From the NCBI GenBank assembly GCA_029532415.1, contig JAQOTA010000047.1, positions 1,116,001 to 1,180,000 of the forward strand: a stretch of DNA of 64,000 nt. The letters are read 5' to 3'. A program made the position numbers and the translations under genes. How positions within the stretch are numbered: the first letter of the stretch is position 1; every line of letters begins with the position of its first letter. The notes beneath the pieces are model-generated. The model saw only the letters and a list, made by a program, of their open reading frames with translations, had not been told where the DNA came from and made no database searches. This DNA is from Marasmius tenuissimus. Lineage: Eukaryota; Basidiomycota; Agaricomycetes; Agaricales; Marasmiaceae. This document shows positions 11,139-23,131 of the stretch, one piece after another.

Positions 11139-14100
11139 ATGGATTACAGGACATTCACTCAAAATCAAAACACTGGTCCAGGCGCGCAAAACAACAATGA
11201 CACAGGGGTCCAAAACGTCAATTCTGGAGGTTCATCTCAGTCCATAGTGAACAGTTTCAACAGGACAGCTCCTATTCGTGAGTCTTCTACTTCGTTCGAA
11301 TTAAGCTTGTAGGTAATCTCACCCATCTCGAAACAGCACCCAAAACCCTCCAGGAAGCAGTCGCAGGCGTTGGAGCTTCCCATACTGCAGAGCAACAGTA
11401 TTCACGCGGGGAGTGTCTTGAAGGAACCCGCGAGGTTCTCCTTGAGATGATCCGTGACTGGATCTCGGCCAAAGACCCACAACATCCCATCTTCTGTCTT
11501 ACCGGAGCTGTTGGCGTTGGCAAAACCGCTATTGCGATGACCGTCGCCAAATACTGTGAGCAGGAGGGCCACCTCATCTCCTCGTTCTTCTTTTTTCGAT
11601 CCGACCCGAAACGCAATACTCCTTCCGCTCTCATGCTCTCCATTGCCCATGGTCTTGTCTGGACGATACCATTTCTACGACGCCCCATCGAGGAGAGAGT
11701 TTCGGAGAATCCCCAGATATTGGAGGCGAGACTGGAAGACCAGTTTCATAAACTGGTACTCGAGCCAACCCTGAGATGGCCTCAGCAGACACGGCCACAG
11801 GCAGTTCCCGTGTTACTCGAGGCTGTTTGGGCGGCCTTCTTCGCCACACTTTCACTTTTTGCGTCTCTCGATGTTATGTGGATGATTTTCGTCGTCCACG
11901 CACCGGTCATCCCTCGCGAAATCCCGAGTGTCGTCATTATTGACGGACTTGACGAATGTGGCCCCGACGACGAAAGCCAGCAGCGAATCCTTTCTACCAT
12001 CGCCTCGTTATATCGTGTCTCCCCCTCTTCCCCTCTACGGTTCCTGATCTGCAGTCGGCCAGAGCCCGCGATCCGGGAAGCGTTCGAGGGGGAGCCTCTC
12101 TGCCTTCTTACAAAGCGTATCACATTAGACAGACAGTTTTCCCCGAGCAGCGATATCGAACTCTACTATCATCATGCGTTCAAAAAAATCCGCGACAGTC
12201 CAGCTTATGCCCGGATTCCATTTTCAGAGCCGTGGCCATCGTCGGATGACCTCGAGGCTCTGCTCTGGAGGACATCGGGCCAGTTTGTATATGCCACTAC
12301 CGCGGTCAAATATATCGGACGCCGCTGCTCGAACCCCATAAAGCAGCTCAGCAGTATTCTCAACAGCACTCCGGGCCTTCGACAGCAATCTCCACTCTAT
12401 GAACTCGACTGCCTCTACCATACCATTCTCTCCTCACATCCAGACCACTGCTTGCTCATCCCTGTTCTGGCAGCGATCTTACTCCTTCCTCCAAGTTATC
12501 TACCATCTTCCCTTTTTCATTCCCTAGAGTTCATCGAACTCCTCCTTGGACTATCCCCAGGTGACATCGACCTCATCTTGTCACTGATGGCTTCGGTCCT
12601 CGACATCGGAGACAAGAGCATCACAGTATTTCACACCTCGTTCACCGACTTCATTTACGATCCGTCACGTTCGGGACAGTTTCACATTGACAAAGTTGTA
12701 CAACGTGACATTCTTGCCGTTAAATGGCTTCGAGCGTTCGATCAGCAAGTTGAAAGGGATTCGAAAATTGTCAACTCCTTCTACCATACCATTCTCTCCT
12801 CACATCCAAACCGCTACTTGCGTATGGCTGTTCTGGCGGCGGTCCTGCTCGTTCCTCTTCATGTACCATCTCATCTTTCTGGAATAACTTCCCCCGAGTT
12901 CATCGAACTGCTCTTTGGACTATCCCCAGGCGACGTCGACCTCATCTTGTCACCAATGCATTTGGTCCTCAACATCAGTGATGAGCGGATCGCACCATTT
13001 CACACCTCGTTCACCGACTTCATTCATGATCCGTCACGTTCTGGACCGTTTCACATTGACAAAGCCGTACAACGTGACAGTCTTGCCGTTCAATGGCTTC
13101 GAGCGCTCGCCCAGCAGGTTAGAGAGAGTCCAAGCATCATTTTGAAACCAACCGATGAATGTCACACACGTTCAGTCCGGACACTGCGTAATGATTGGGT
13201 TTACTTTTGCTTGACAGAAGACGATTCGGAGTCAACTCCGGAGTTACTCATTGAAAGAAAAAATCTCTTTCGAAGCATTCTCTCTGTCTTTCCGGATCGA
13301 CAGCAGCTTCTCACGATGCTGGCCTCAGTGATTCTGCTTTCCCCGAACAAATATACACATACCCTAGCCTTCAATGACTTCCTTCTAGGCCTTGATAATG
13401 GACGTGTGCTGTTGACGATCAACCTGCTGGAGGCCTGTCAAATAGCCACGACGTCCAGACGTGGCACGAAACTGGGCTTAGAACCCGTCTTCCTTTCCTT
13501 CCTCTTTGATTCATCACATGAATATCATATTGACGTGCTCGAACAGCATAATTTTCTTGCGTCCAAATGGATCCGGGCACTCGTACCCAAGAACCGACCT
13601 ACGCCAGAGTAAGTTCCTTCGTCGTTCCAGCTTTCAAGCGCTGGTAGTCCTAATGCTGCTTGATATCCCTCAGCAGTGAAGAAGGCTCATGTGTTTGGTT
13701 GGACTTGTGGCACGGATGGGTAGACTTTTGTTGCGATATCAAGCGACCGAGTGACGAGCTTTTGTCTGATTTCCTCAATCTCGACATTGAGGGTGTTATC
13801 ACTTCTATGTTTGTCATATACGGTACTCCTTCTAGCACCATCAGTCACCTTGAGGCAATTGTATCCTGGCTAATTGTAAGTGCTGATCTCTTGCGCTCTT
13901 AGAAGCGTTCACTCCATACTGACTTTATTCAAAGGATGTTGCCGGACCAATCAATCTCATCAATCATTTTAAGCACGCTACCGAAAAGTTCGAGAGCTTC
14001 CATCTTGACAATAAGGTGTGTTACATCAATCACCCCCTGAATTGTCTCTCGATAACGCCGTTAACAAACATCCAAGATTGCTGATTCAGACGACTGTCCG

Positions 14101-15152
14101 ATGCAAGATATCAGGCAATACTACATCCACCACTTTCAGGAGATAGTCAATAGTCCCAAATACTGTGGCGTTCAATTCCCAAGTCCCTGGCTGTCGGAAA
14201 GGGACCTCACAACTTTGGTCGAAAGGTCTTCGGGTCAATTTATGTATGCCGCCACTTTGATCGACTTCTTGAAGCTCGCGTTTGAGGACCCAATCGATCA
14301 GCCCGACATCGTCCTCCACAATGATCTATGTAGTCTATCGCCGTATCACCACCTCTGTGCCTTGTACCGTGTCATCCTCGACAACAATCTCAGACGCAAG
14401 GAAGTCAGACACGAGGAAGTTTATGCCGTACTTGGAGCTATTCTCATACTTCCGGAATTTATAAAACCAACCCCGGCGCATATCGAAATGGTACTGGGAC
14501 TGACCTCAGGACAAGTGGATTTGATGTTACGGGGGATGCACTCGGTATTGGACATTCGCGATTGGAACGATGAGATCCGCCCCAGGCATGACTCTTTCCG
14601 AAAATTTTTGGTTGACCAGACTAGACCTTGGCACAGTTTTCACATTGATATGGCCGTGTATAGATATGCCATTGCACAACTGTGGCTCGGAAACCTCTCA
14701 GTTCGCAAGATGGCAGACTACAGGTACGGGTTTCTTTGTCCTTCTCGGCCATGATCCACCTGTAACAAATGAAGAAACCTTTCCCATAGCTTTGGAGAAC
14801 GTATTAACGACGAAACCAGCGAGTTTTTCACAGCCTGGATTGGGTTCTGTGCCTCATCCAACCCAATGGGGAATCTGCTATGGGACTTGGAACACGTCGA
14901 CCTTGCCGGTGTTTTCTTCTGTAAATATCGATATCGTGTAGAGGACACTCCTGAGAAGGAGATCGCGGTTCGGGATTGGCGGAATATGTTCGAGGATTTG
15001 ATACCGTGGTTGAAGTCCCACCCTGCAAAGGCAAGTATGGATTGCTCTTTGTTCTCAATGTTTGCTCTCTCGTACTGATAGCTCACATCCTCTAGTATGG
15101 CAGGCAAGTGCAGGCTCTTGTGCAAAGGCTTTTGGACCCTCTGGAGATATAG
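11139..15152 (+). CDS. NACHT NTPase (NLR-like/STAND), paralogue 1
   Basis: Seven exons: 11139-11277, 11337-13608, 13674-13875, 13935-14015, 14077-14723, 14790-15030, 15096-15152, giving 1,212 residues with all phases consistent. The short N-terminus is rich in Gly, Asn and Gln (NTGPGAQNNN, GVQNVNSGG). Walker A is GAVGVGKT (about residue 102), after which FFFFRSDPKRNTP is seen. Walker B is VVIIDGLDEC (about residue 244), and FLICSRPEPAI follows. A hydrophobic stretch of about 35 residues lies just before Walker B. The C-terminal half is built from repeated modules of about 115-120 residues (ILSSHP...GLSPGD.DLIL...FHTSFTDFI.DPSRS...WLRA); I count four. The intron at 15,031 starts with GC. NACHT proteins are ATP-driven oligomerising switches; a role in non-self recognition or cell death is inference. 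Confidence 0.88.
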
Positions 15153-15825
15153 ATAGATACTTACACTGTAGTATCGAGGTGCATAGCACAACCACTAGTG
15201 TCGATGGCAGAATTACGTTCGCAGCAGAAATCTTCGACCGAACTTAATTTTTTTTCAAGAGACAACAGAGTTTCGTGTAATTATTACCATTGACTACATA
15301 GTACCATTACCACCTCCCTAATGTCCAGTAATGTCCAAAATTCCCCAATTGTCGTCGTCTCCTACATGAACAACTTCAATTTTCTTGGTATATGTGGGTG
15401 GGGTAATGTCATTGAGCGCCTGATATCATGATTATCATCAAAGTTGTATAAATCTCTATTAGGAAGATGTGTATTTTGCTGGAAGCCATTCTGGCTGTTT
15501 AGCCGGTCTTGTAACAGGCTCACTGGCCTGAGATAGCGATGGGCTGGAGCTTCATACTACTACTGAGCGATGAGGATAGTCTCGCCAAGCCAGACGGCTA
15601 CCTGGAAAGGAATAATCAGAATACTGTGCCAGCCAGATGACGGATGTTTGGAGTCAGATCTCAGTACCGCCTGCAAAGAAACTCTCAATGACCTTAACCA
15701 TCAGTCTCTAAAGGATTGATAACACTCAATATATACTATGCAAGGCATCGAGCATTGAAGGAAAGGTGCAACGGTGGGAGACTTTGAGTGAGAATAATAA
15801 CCCTGGTGCCCAACACCATCGTCCA
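15153..15825. other. 3' flank of NACHT gene 1
   Basis: The first 60 bases after the stop still resemble the end of NACHT gene 2 (GTATCGAGGTGCAT.G at both). The rest is AT-richer sequence with no open frame of note, no RNA gene and no repeat that I can see. It ends at the target site of the chromovirus. Confidence 0.4.
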
Positions 15826-15830
15826 AGAAC

Positions 15831-16031
15831 TGTAACGGGGATTTACATATTTATTCATATTCCCACGATACCTAGTATTTAAGGCCCTCGATCGCTAATT
15901 ACTCATCTTTTACCTTTACCATCGCCACTACTTACTCTCTGGGTACATAACTTATCAGTGGTCTAATACAAACCCTGGTCAAGCTTATTGTGCCTGCGCG
16001 AGTTAGGCGTACTGGTGAGATCCATCTTACA
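15831..16031 (+). repeat. 5' LTR
   Basis: 201 bp, TGTAA...TTACA. It contains a TATTTAA box at 15,876-15,882 that could drive the genomic transcript. Its CpG sites are intact. It lacks a TC dinucleotide present in the 3' LTR; otherwise the two look identical. Confidence 0.95.
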
Positions 16032-16096
16032 ATTTTTTAAGCTTACAGTTTTTACACCGCAGATTTTTACCCACCGACGTCGTCGATATCACCATC
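16032..16096 (+). other. Leader between 5' LTR and gag
   Basis: 65 bases, starting ATTTTTTAAGCTTACAG. No complement of a common tRNA 3' end is apparent directly after the LTR. Self-priming or an unusual primer is possible, but I could not find a matching hairpin partner. Confidence 0.4.
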
Positions 16097-18640
16097 ATGA
16101 TATCAACGACCACTACGAGGGCGAAAGGGAAGGCCCGCAAAGAGGAGACACATTCTTCAGAACCCGGTCCTTCCAGAATCCCTATATTCACTGGCTCTAC
16201 TCCCGACAGCCGCTCAGGCCGACCATCAGGGTCAGCCCAACCTCAGTCGACACCATCGACCACACAAGCCGTACCGACCCAGAGCCCGCAGTCCATTTCT
16301 GCGACAATAGCTCCGGGTTCGGTACTAGTTGACCCCCAGTCGACCAATTCTCCTGTAGCGCCAGCTGCACAGCAATCCACTTCTTCTGGTGATTCGTCCA
16401 CCAGACCACAGGCGACTAGTACGCCTCATAACACCCTGGCGAGTGCATCTAGCGCTTTCGAGGCATCTTCAGGATCACTCTCGAGCGACTCCTCCATCTT
16501 TGGCCGACTCTCGGATTCGGATCGAAAGGTGGTATCGGAGACAGAAGGATCTTGGAGAAATCCTACCCGGAAACAGTGGTTACCGGCAAGATCGACAACG
16601 TCCCCCTCCAGGGACTTTGAACGTAGTTCTAAGTATAGTACACCTGTACAATACTGTTCTTCAACGTCACCGTTGACTAACAATGATGATTCATTGAGCA
16701 CTAATCCATTTGAGAGCACTCAATTGAGAAATGCGAGAATTTCCAGCTCGCAAGATAGTTCAACGCCGCAGGCGTCAATTAGGAGACCCACAGAGACTCC
16801 TGATACTAGTCCGGAAGGAACTGCCAGACCCGGAAGAAATTCAGAAGCACGCCCATCTTCAGCGGCTGCCCAAGAATCTTTCGAAGAATTCTACGATAGA
16901 CTCAGAAGAATGTACATACTACAATTTGTACACTCAAGGGATCTATCACAATACAGCACTACAGACATTCCTCCACAACGAATAGTGATGGATGGAAATG
17001 AGTTCTATTCGCCAGAATTTCCGCTGGTACGGATGTCAACATTTGACATTACCTCTGAAGACATGAAATATGTCCGAGAACGATATGTTGAACCGTTCGG
17101 ACCACACGATCAGATCCGTGGTCGTCAATGACCCCTAATGCACTCCTCGAGACCGAGGAGTAACATAGACTCTGGAAATGGAGACCCCGATCCTGGATCT
17201 TCAGATAGTTCTGAGGATGACAACAGGGATAGGAGGTCTCTCAGACGACCTAATAATAGGGACAACCGCGGAAGAGAATCTTCCCAACCTGGAGGTGGAG
17301 GCGGAGGAGCCCCTCCGCCAGAACCACCCTCTGGCGGCAATGGTCTGTCAGACAGTGATAATGACCCAGACCAGACGGATTCTGAGAATGAATCCAACTC
17401 AAGAAATCGGCGAGGATCGTTCAAGCGTGAATCAGACTCACCCAAACCCGCTGTGTTTGGCCAACAACGCTATACATCAGTAGATAGCACATTCAATGCA
17501 AAAGAAACGTTTGCGTATGACCCTAAACCTGTGTCCCAAGTGGAATTACTGAGGGCAGCTTTTCAACGCTTTGAGGACTTGATAATATATCAACTCCTAG
17601 GGGCTAGTGTGAATAATGCGGCAGCAGCCAATCTCCGCAAAAACCTCTTGCAATCAATCCCCAAGCCGGATTACTATTATGGGGACAACAACGACTACGT
17701 TACCTTCGACGAATGGGTGAGAACCCTAGTACGATGGTTAGCGTTAGCGGGACTTGTTGGATCAGAGACCCGATGGAGTTCAACTAAGAACGACTGGGTA
17801 CTCACATCAATTGATATTCAGCGCACCAACGTTGTTGGTACACTGTTGAAAGGCGATGCCGCAATATGGTATGCTGATTATGTTGAAGCCATTCCTGACC
17901 GATTCGACGAGGACAATCCCTACAAAGGAAGAATGACCTTTATGGAGGTCATTAGTGGCTTATACAGGTGATTCATCCATGATGCATCGCTCACTCACGT
18001 CGCCGAGAAACTAAAGGACGTCCGATACACCGTTTCAGGTGGTGCTAAAGGCGTATTTAGTGCAATGATCCGGTATGCAAAATGCATGCCTAGTCCCCCG
18101 GACCCATACAGCTTCAAACAGCAGCTGTTATTGAAGCTGCCAGAATCAATGGTCGATGACATGACCGATATACACTATGTGACTGCGGAAGCATCCTCGG
18201 TCAACGATATTATGCAAGCCGCACTGGCTTGTGAGAGAAGTTTCAACGCTAAAAAGTATTATCAGCTTCTGAAAGAGGAAAACAAGCGTGCTCGTAAGAG
18301 ACGCTCACGCTCACGCTCCCGTGAGCGCAAGAAGAACAAAGAAAGGGAAAGGAGACGTTCACCTTCCCCAAAACGACTGCAGAAGGTTGATGGTCACAGA
18401 TACCAAGTCAAAGGGCACAACCCCAAAGATACGGGGCGTGCCAACGGATACCAGAGGTTTCCCCGTCGAGATTCTGAGAGAAAACCATTCAACAGGGATG
18501 GCAACTTCTCTAGGGACAAGAAATATGAGTCCCCAAAGCCAAAGATGTTCAATATGGTTGATACAAAAGGCAAACCGTTACTTAATTCCAAAGGGAAAGC
18601 GTGTCTATTTCATATGACAGAGGTTTCCGAGGATGAGGGA
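16097..18640 (+). other. Gag region of the chromovirus
   Basis: The N-terminal 340 codons are low-complexity Ser/Thr/Pro-rich. After the first TGA come acidic and Pro/Gly stretches (GGGGGGAPPPEPP), then a capsid-like helical region at about 17,530-18,260 (QRFEDLIIYQLLGAS; KGDAAIWYADYVEAIP; FKQQLLLKLPESMVDD). The second TGA falls inside this capsid-like region. A very basic RS/RE-rich tail follows (RKRRSRSRSRERKK, 18,290-18,370). I see no CCHC zinc knuckle, so the basic tail may serve for RNA binding; that is inference. Confidence 0.75.
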
Positions 18641-19043
18641 CGAGATTCGGGGGCCGAAGATCAAAACTCATCATCGGACAATGAACAAATGGCTGCAATA
18701 AACTCAGAGTCTGACGCTGAGTGTACAGATAATGAACTAGACCCCTGGGGCGGTTCTCAATATTCAAGCGACGCGGGGGAGCGCCTTGGGTATATGAATG
18801 AAGGAAGCTCGAGTTATGAATGGTTCGCATCCATGAGAGACGAATCAGAAAGTGATTATGAGCATGAAAGTGAGGCCAATGACGGACTCACCGATGACGA
18901 AGCCTATGAAGAAATCTATCGATTGAACTTCACAGAGTATCTCCGTACCATGAAAGTGGAAGAACATGGAATTCACGCCACTCTGAATGCTGAAAAAGTC
19001 AGAATTCCCAACACTGGTAAACGACCAAAGCGCACTGCAGAGG

Positions 19044-19567
19044 ATAACCGATGTCTATCGGCATTAATTGAAGTCAATGGCCTTCGTGCCTTTGCACTTT
19101 TTGATAGTGGAAGCACATCCGATGCAATAAGTCCGGATTTTGCGCGTCAATCAAAAATTCGAGTTTTCCTGCTCGAAAACCCTGTTACCTTGCAGCTGGG
19201 AACGAAGGGAAGCCGGTCCAAAATCAATCATGGATGTATAACATCCTATAAACTCTCAACCTCCGAGAGGACAATAGAATTGAAAATGTACTTTGATATT
19301 GCGAATGTAGATCGTTACAATGCGGTTATTGGGACCGTGTTCATGCGACGGCACGGAATTTCTCTTCATTTTGAGGACAACTCGATACGAGTAAGAGGGA
19401 AGGTCATCCCTTCACTTTCAGAGGGGGAGGAAGTGAGGGAGTTAGCTCGCAGATACTCAAAACGAGTGTCCACAAAGTACGAAATACCTGACAAGAAAGA
19501 GATAGACGTTAAAGCTCGCCCAGTAGCTTATGGAATCTCAAATAACTTGCTCAAACGAAATGGGAAA
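19044..19567 (+). other. Retroviral-type aspartic protease domain
   Basis: The active-site motif FALFDSGSTSDAIS has its catalytic Asp codon at 19,103-19,105, followed by VTLQLGTKGSRSKINHG and then NAVIGTVFMRRHG near 19,320-19,360. This is the usual order for Gypsy proteases, which cut the polyprotein. It lies between the acidic linker and the reverse transcriptase, and the third TGA (19,568) is just behind it. Confidence 0.85.
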
Positions 19568-20170
19568 TGACTAGATGGTAGTAACAATGCCCGTTCGGAC
19601 AGGGTTGAACCACCTTGGTCTTCGAAACAAGCAACCATTGACGAGGTTGCAGAAACCCCAGAAAATAAAGAAACTAGATTGAATAGACACTTACTGGTAC
19701 TTCTGGGTCCGGAAGACAGAATTACCGTTGACGATATGATAAATATCATCGACCAAGTTAGCTCGGGAAAGTACGAGAATGAAAACTATAACCGAGACTT
19801 ACACGAGGTGGAAGAACTCGTGAATGAATTCAATTACCACCTTGGGGTACCAGATACGGAACCCAAAACACTGAGCGCTAGACTTCCTATTATGGAAGCG
19901 CTCAATTCAAGTGCCGAGTTATTTCAAAACCGACTCGACATGGCTGAAACCATCAGTGGCAAGAAATTGTTGGAAGAAGACATACCTCGGTTGCGAGAGC
20001 AATGGCTGGAGGCGTGCAAGGATATAATGAGTGGGGTACCTGAAAGATTACCCCCATATCGTGAGATAAATCATACTATCCCGCTAATAGATCCAAGTAA
20101 GAAATACAAGTCTTACACGCCCCGATGCCCAGACTCTCTTCGGGAAAAGCTATCTGAGAAGATAGCATGA

Positions 20171-21390
20171 TATACACGTGCAGGCTGGTGGGAGCCACGA
20201 GCCGTCAGTTCAGCATCTCCAATGCTTTGCATAGCAAAGAAAGATGGTGGCTTACGCACCACAGTTGATTGCCGTGAAAGGAACACCAATACAGAGAGAG
20301 ACGTGACTCCTCTCCCCGACCAAGACCGTGTGCGGATGCAGACTGCTAGCGCCAAGTTCAGATCTAAGATAGATCTGTCTGATGCGTACAAACAAGTACG
20401 CATAGTTGCCGAAGATGTGGTTAAAACCGCATTCTCAACAGTAAATGGGACTTTTGTTAGTCACGTAATGCAACAAGGTGATACAAACGCACCTTCAACT
20501 TTCCAAAGACTCATGAACACAATATTTCAAGATTATATTGGCGTGTTCATGCACGTATATCTCGATGATATCTTCGTCTTTAGCGAGACCATGGAGGATC
20601 ATGAGAAACACCTCGGGCTAGTGTTCGATAAACTACGTGAGCAGCATCTATACCTGAAATCAAGTAAGGTGGAGCTGTATGCAGCTGTCATGGACTGTTT
20701 AGGCCATGTACTAGATGACCAAGGCCTACATGCTGACGGTGACAAGTTGAGTAAGATCCGGGACTGGAGAAAGCCCCGGGACTACAACGATATCCAGAAA
20801 TTTCTCGGATTAGTAAATTATCTGGCACTGTACCTGCCGGACATATCATCGTACACGACCCCGCTGTCAGAAATGAACAGCAATAGTCAACCATTCTTTT
20901 GGAGGCCCCTGCATGATGTGTGCTTTCAGAATATCAAGAACTTGTGTTGCAAAACTCCGGTATTAAAACCGATAGACCCCCGTAACCCAGAACCAATCTG
21001 GGTAATATGTGATGCATCAGTTTCAGGCATTGGAGCTATGTACGGACAAGGACCCACCTGGCAAACGTGCCGCCCGGCAGGTTTCATGTCCAAAAAGTTT
21101 ACCAATGCTCAACGAAATTACCGAGTCTTTGAGCTCGAAACGTTAGCAATTCTCGAAGCCCTCCTGAAATGGGAGGATAAGTTGATTGGCTACAAGATTA
21201 ACGTGGTCACTGACCACCAAGCGCTTGAGTTTCTCCAAACTCAGAAGAAGCTATCAGCTCGTCAAATCCGTTGGATGGAATACTTGTCACGGTTTGACCT
21301 GACAATATCCTACATCAAGGGAATAACCAATCGGGTAGCCGACATCCTCTCTCAATACTATGAGACGGATAAGGATGATGAGAACCACGA
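20171..21390 (+). other. Reverse transcriptase and RNase H domains
   Basis: The reverse transcriptase starts near the fourth TGA: AGWWEPR, MLCIAKKDGGLRTTVDCRERN, KIDLSDAYKQVR, then the catalytic YLDD (20,558-20,569) and KCxF-equivalent KSSKVEL, followed by FLGLVNYLALYLPD. RNase H follows from about 21,000: ICDASVSGIGAMYGQ, FELETLAILEALLKW and TDHQALEF carry the acidic residues expected of this nuclease. Apart from the TGA at its N-terminal edge, the core residues of both enzymes look intact. Confidence 0.9.
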
Positions 21391-21639
21391 GCCTCACAAT
21401 TATGTCAGTGCAGACGCTAGGATTGATAAACTGGCCGAAGACTTACCATCAGACCGACAAAAAGAGATTTTCGGGTTAATAGAGGAACTGATGGCCCGCC
21501 GTGAAGCCAAAGACGCGATCGAGCCTCGAGATATCGAGGCATTAGAACTGGAAAACGCTCGGGAACCATCTGTTGGTGAACCCGAGGTTTCCATTGACCT
21601 TAATCCAACAGTTTATGACTCCCTCGCTACGGGACCACC

Positions 21640-23008
21640 ATTGGTTACACATTTCGAGTCGGATGATAAATTCATCAACGACATCAAGGAGAACTCACAA
21701 GGGGACCCCTCACTGAAACGTGTTCTGGAGAAACCAGAAGATCATCCGCTTTTTTATGTTGATGATGGGCTGATTTGGACCCATAATCAAGCAGGAAAGC
21801 GTGTATTATGCATCCCGATATCTAAGAAAGGATCAAGGTCGCTTCGCGGATTGATTCTAGAAACAGCTCACTGGATTGTGGGCCACTATGGCCCTCAAAA
21901 GACGTCAGATTATATCCGTGCATCATACTGGTGGTCAGGAATATATACCATGACCAATAAATTTTGTGGGACGTGTCAACCGTGCCTACAAGCAAAGACT
22001 ATACCGCGTGCCCCTGCTGGGAAATTGCATCCACTACCTATCCCGGTACGCCCATGGCAATCAATAGCAATGGACTGCATAGGTCCATTCCCTGAGGTCA
22101 AAGGATTCAACTACTTGTGGGTAATTGTATGCCGACTCACCTCCCAAGTACATTTGGTACCCTGCCATACCAGTAACACGGCCACAGATCTGTCGCTGAT
22201 CTATATGAAAGAAATTGTTCGACTTCATGGCTTACCAGAGTTGATAGTATCTGACAGAGATTCGAAATTCACCTCTATTTGGTGGAAGGAACTCCACCGA
22301 CTGCTCGGGTCGAAACTTTTGATGTCTACATCCTTTCATCCCCAAACAGATGGAATAACCGAACGGGCTAATCAAAACATAGCTCAAATCTTTCGTGCTA
22401 CAATACGACCGGACCAACGGGACTGGTTGGTCAAAGTTCCGTACACCGAGTTTGCTATAAACTCCAGTGTGAGCGAAACTACAGGTTTCGTGCCATTTGA
22501 GCTAAATTATGGATTTATCCCGTCAATGCTCCTTGAAGTCAAGAATAAAAACAAATTACCTGCTGGAGTTCGTGCATTTGGTATCCAGGCAATGCAGAAC
22601 GTCTTTGATGCCCATGATGTGATTATCGCGGCCCGTGTATTTCAGACGCACAATGCCAACAAGCATCGCAGTAAGGAGCCCAACCTCCCTATCAGTTCCA
22701 AGGTCTATTTATCCACAAAGAACCTTAAGTTACCAAGAGGAAGAGCCACCAAACTCTTACCTAAATACATTGGTCCGTATAACATACTCGAATCTTCTCC
22801 AGAAACGTCAAACTACAAGCTTGATTTGCCGGAGGAGCTCGAGAAAAGGAACGTGCATGACGTTTTTCACGTCAGCTTACTGAAACCATATCACGAAACA
22901 GACTCCTTACTGTTTCCTGACAGGTCGAAGGCGGAACCCTATGATTTTGGGGCCCCCGATGACTTGGAAGAGTTTGTGGACTCTATTCAAGATCACAAGT
23001 GGGTTAAT
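21640..23008 (+). other. Integrase and first part of the chromodomain
   Basis: The zinc-binding HHCC part is HWIVGH...CGTCQPC (about 21,870-21,990). The catalytic triad is Asp (22,073-22,075, MDCIGPF), Asp (22,253-22,255, VSDRDSKF) and Glu (22,361-22,363, GITERANQ). The second Asp and the Glu are 36 codons apart, the usual D,D35E spacing. After the GKNRR-like beta barrel (IGPYNILE, VHDVFHVSLLKPY), a chromodomain begins (VDSIQDHKWVN) and is cut by the Harbinger insertion. Confidence 0.9.
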
Positions 23009-23131
23009 AGGCAGTTTGCGCGGCTCGACAGCGTGCGAAAAGTATTGCGTAATACGAACTGTTCGATAATTTTGTTGAATTTTCATTGCGTGAGGCCACC
23101 TCAGATCTACTCCGCCCTAAACCCATCGCAA

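Noticed and set aside
13612..14754. Separate small genes downstream of the long NACHT exon (both copies)
   Set aside because: Splice sites with matching phase join all pieces into one 1,212-residue (or 1,070-residue) protein, and exons 5-7 have identical lengths in both copies.
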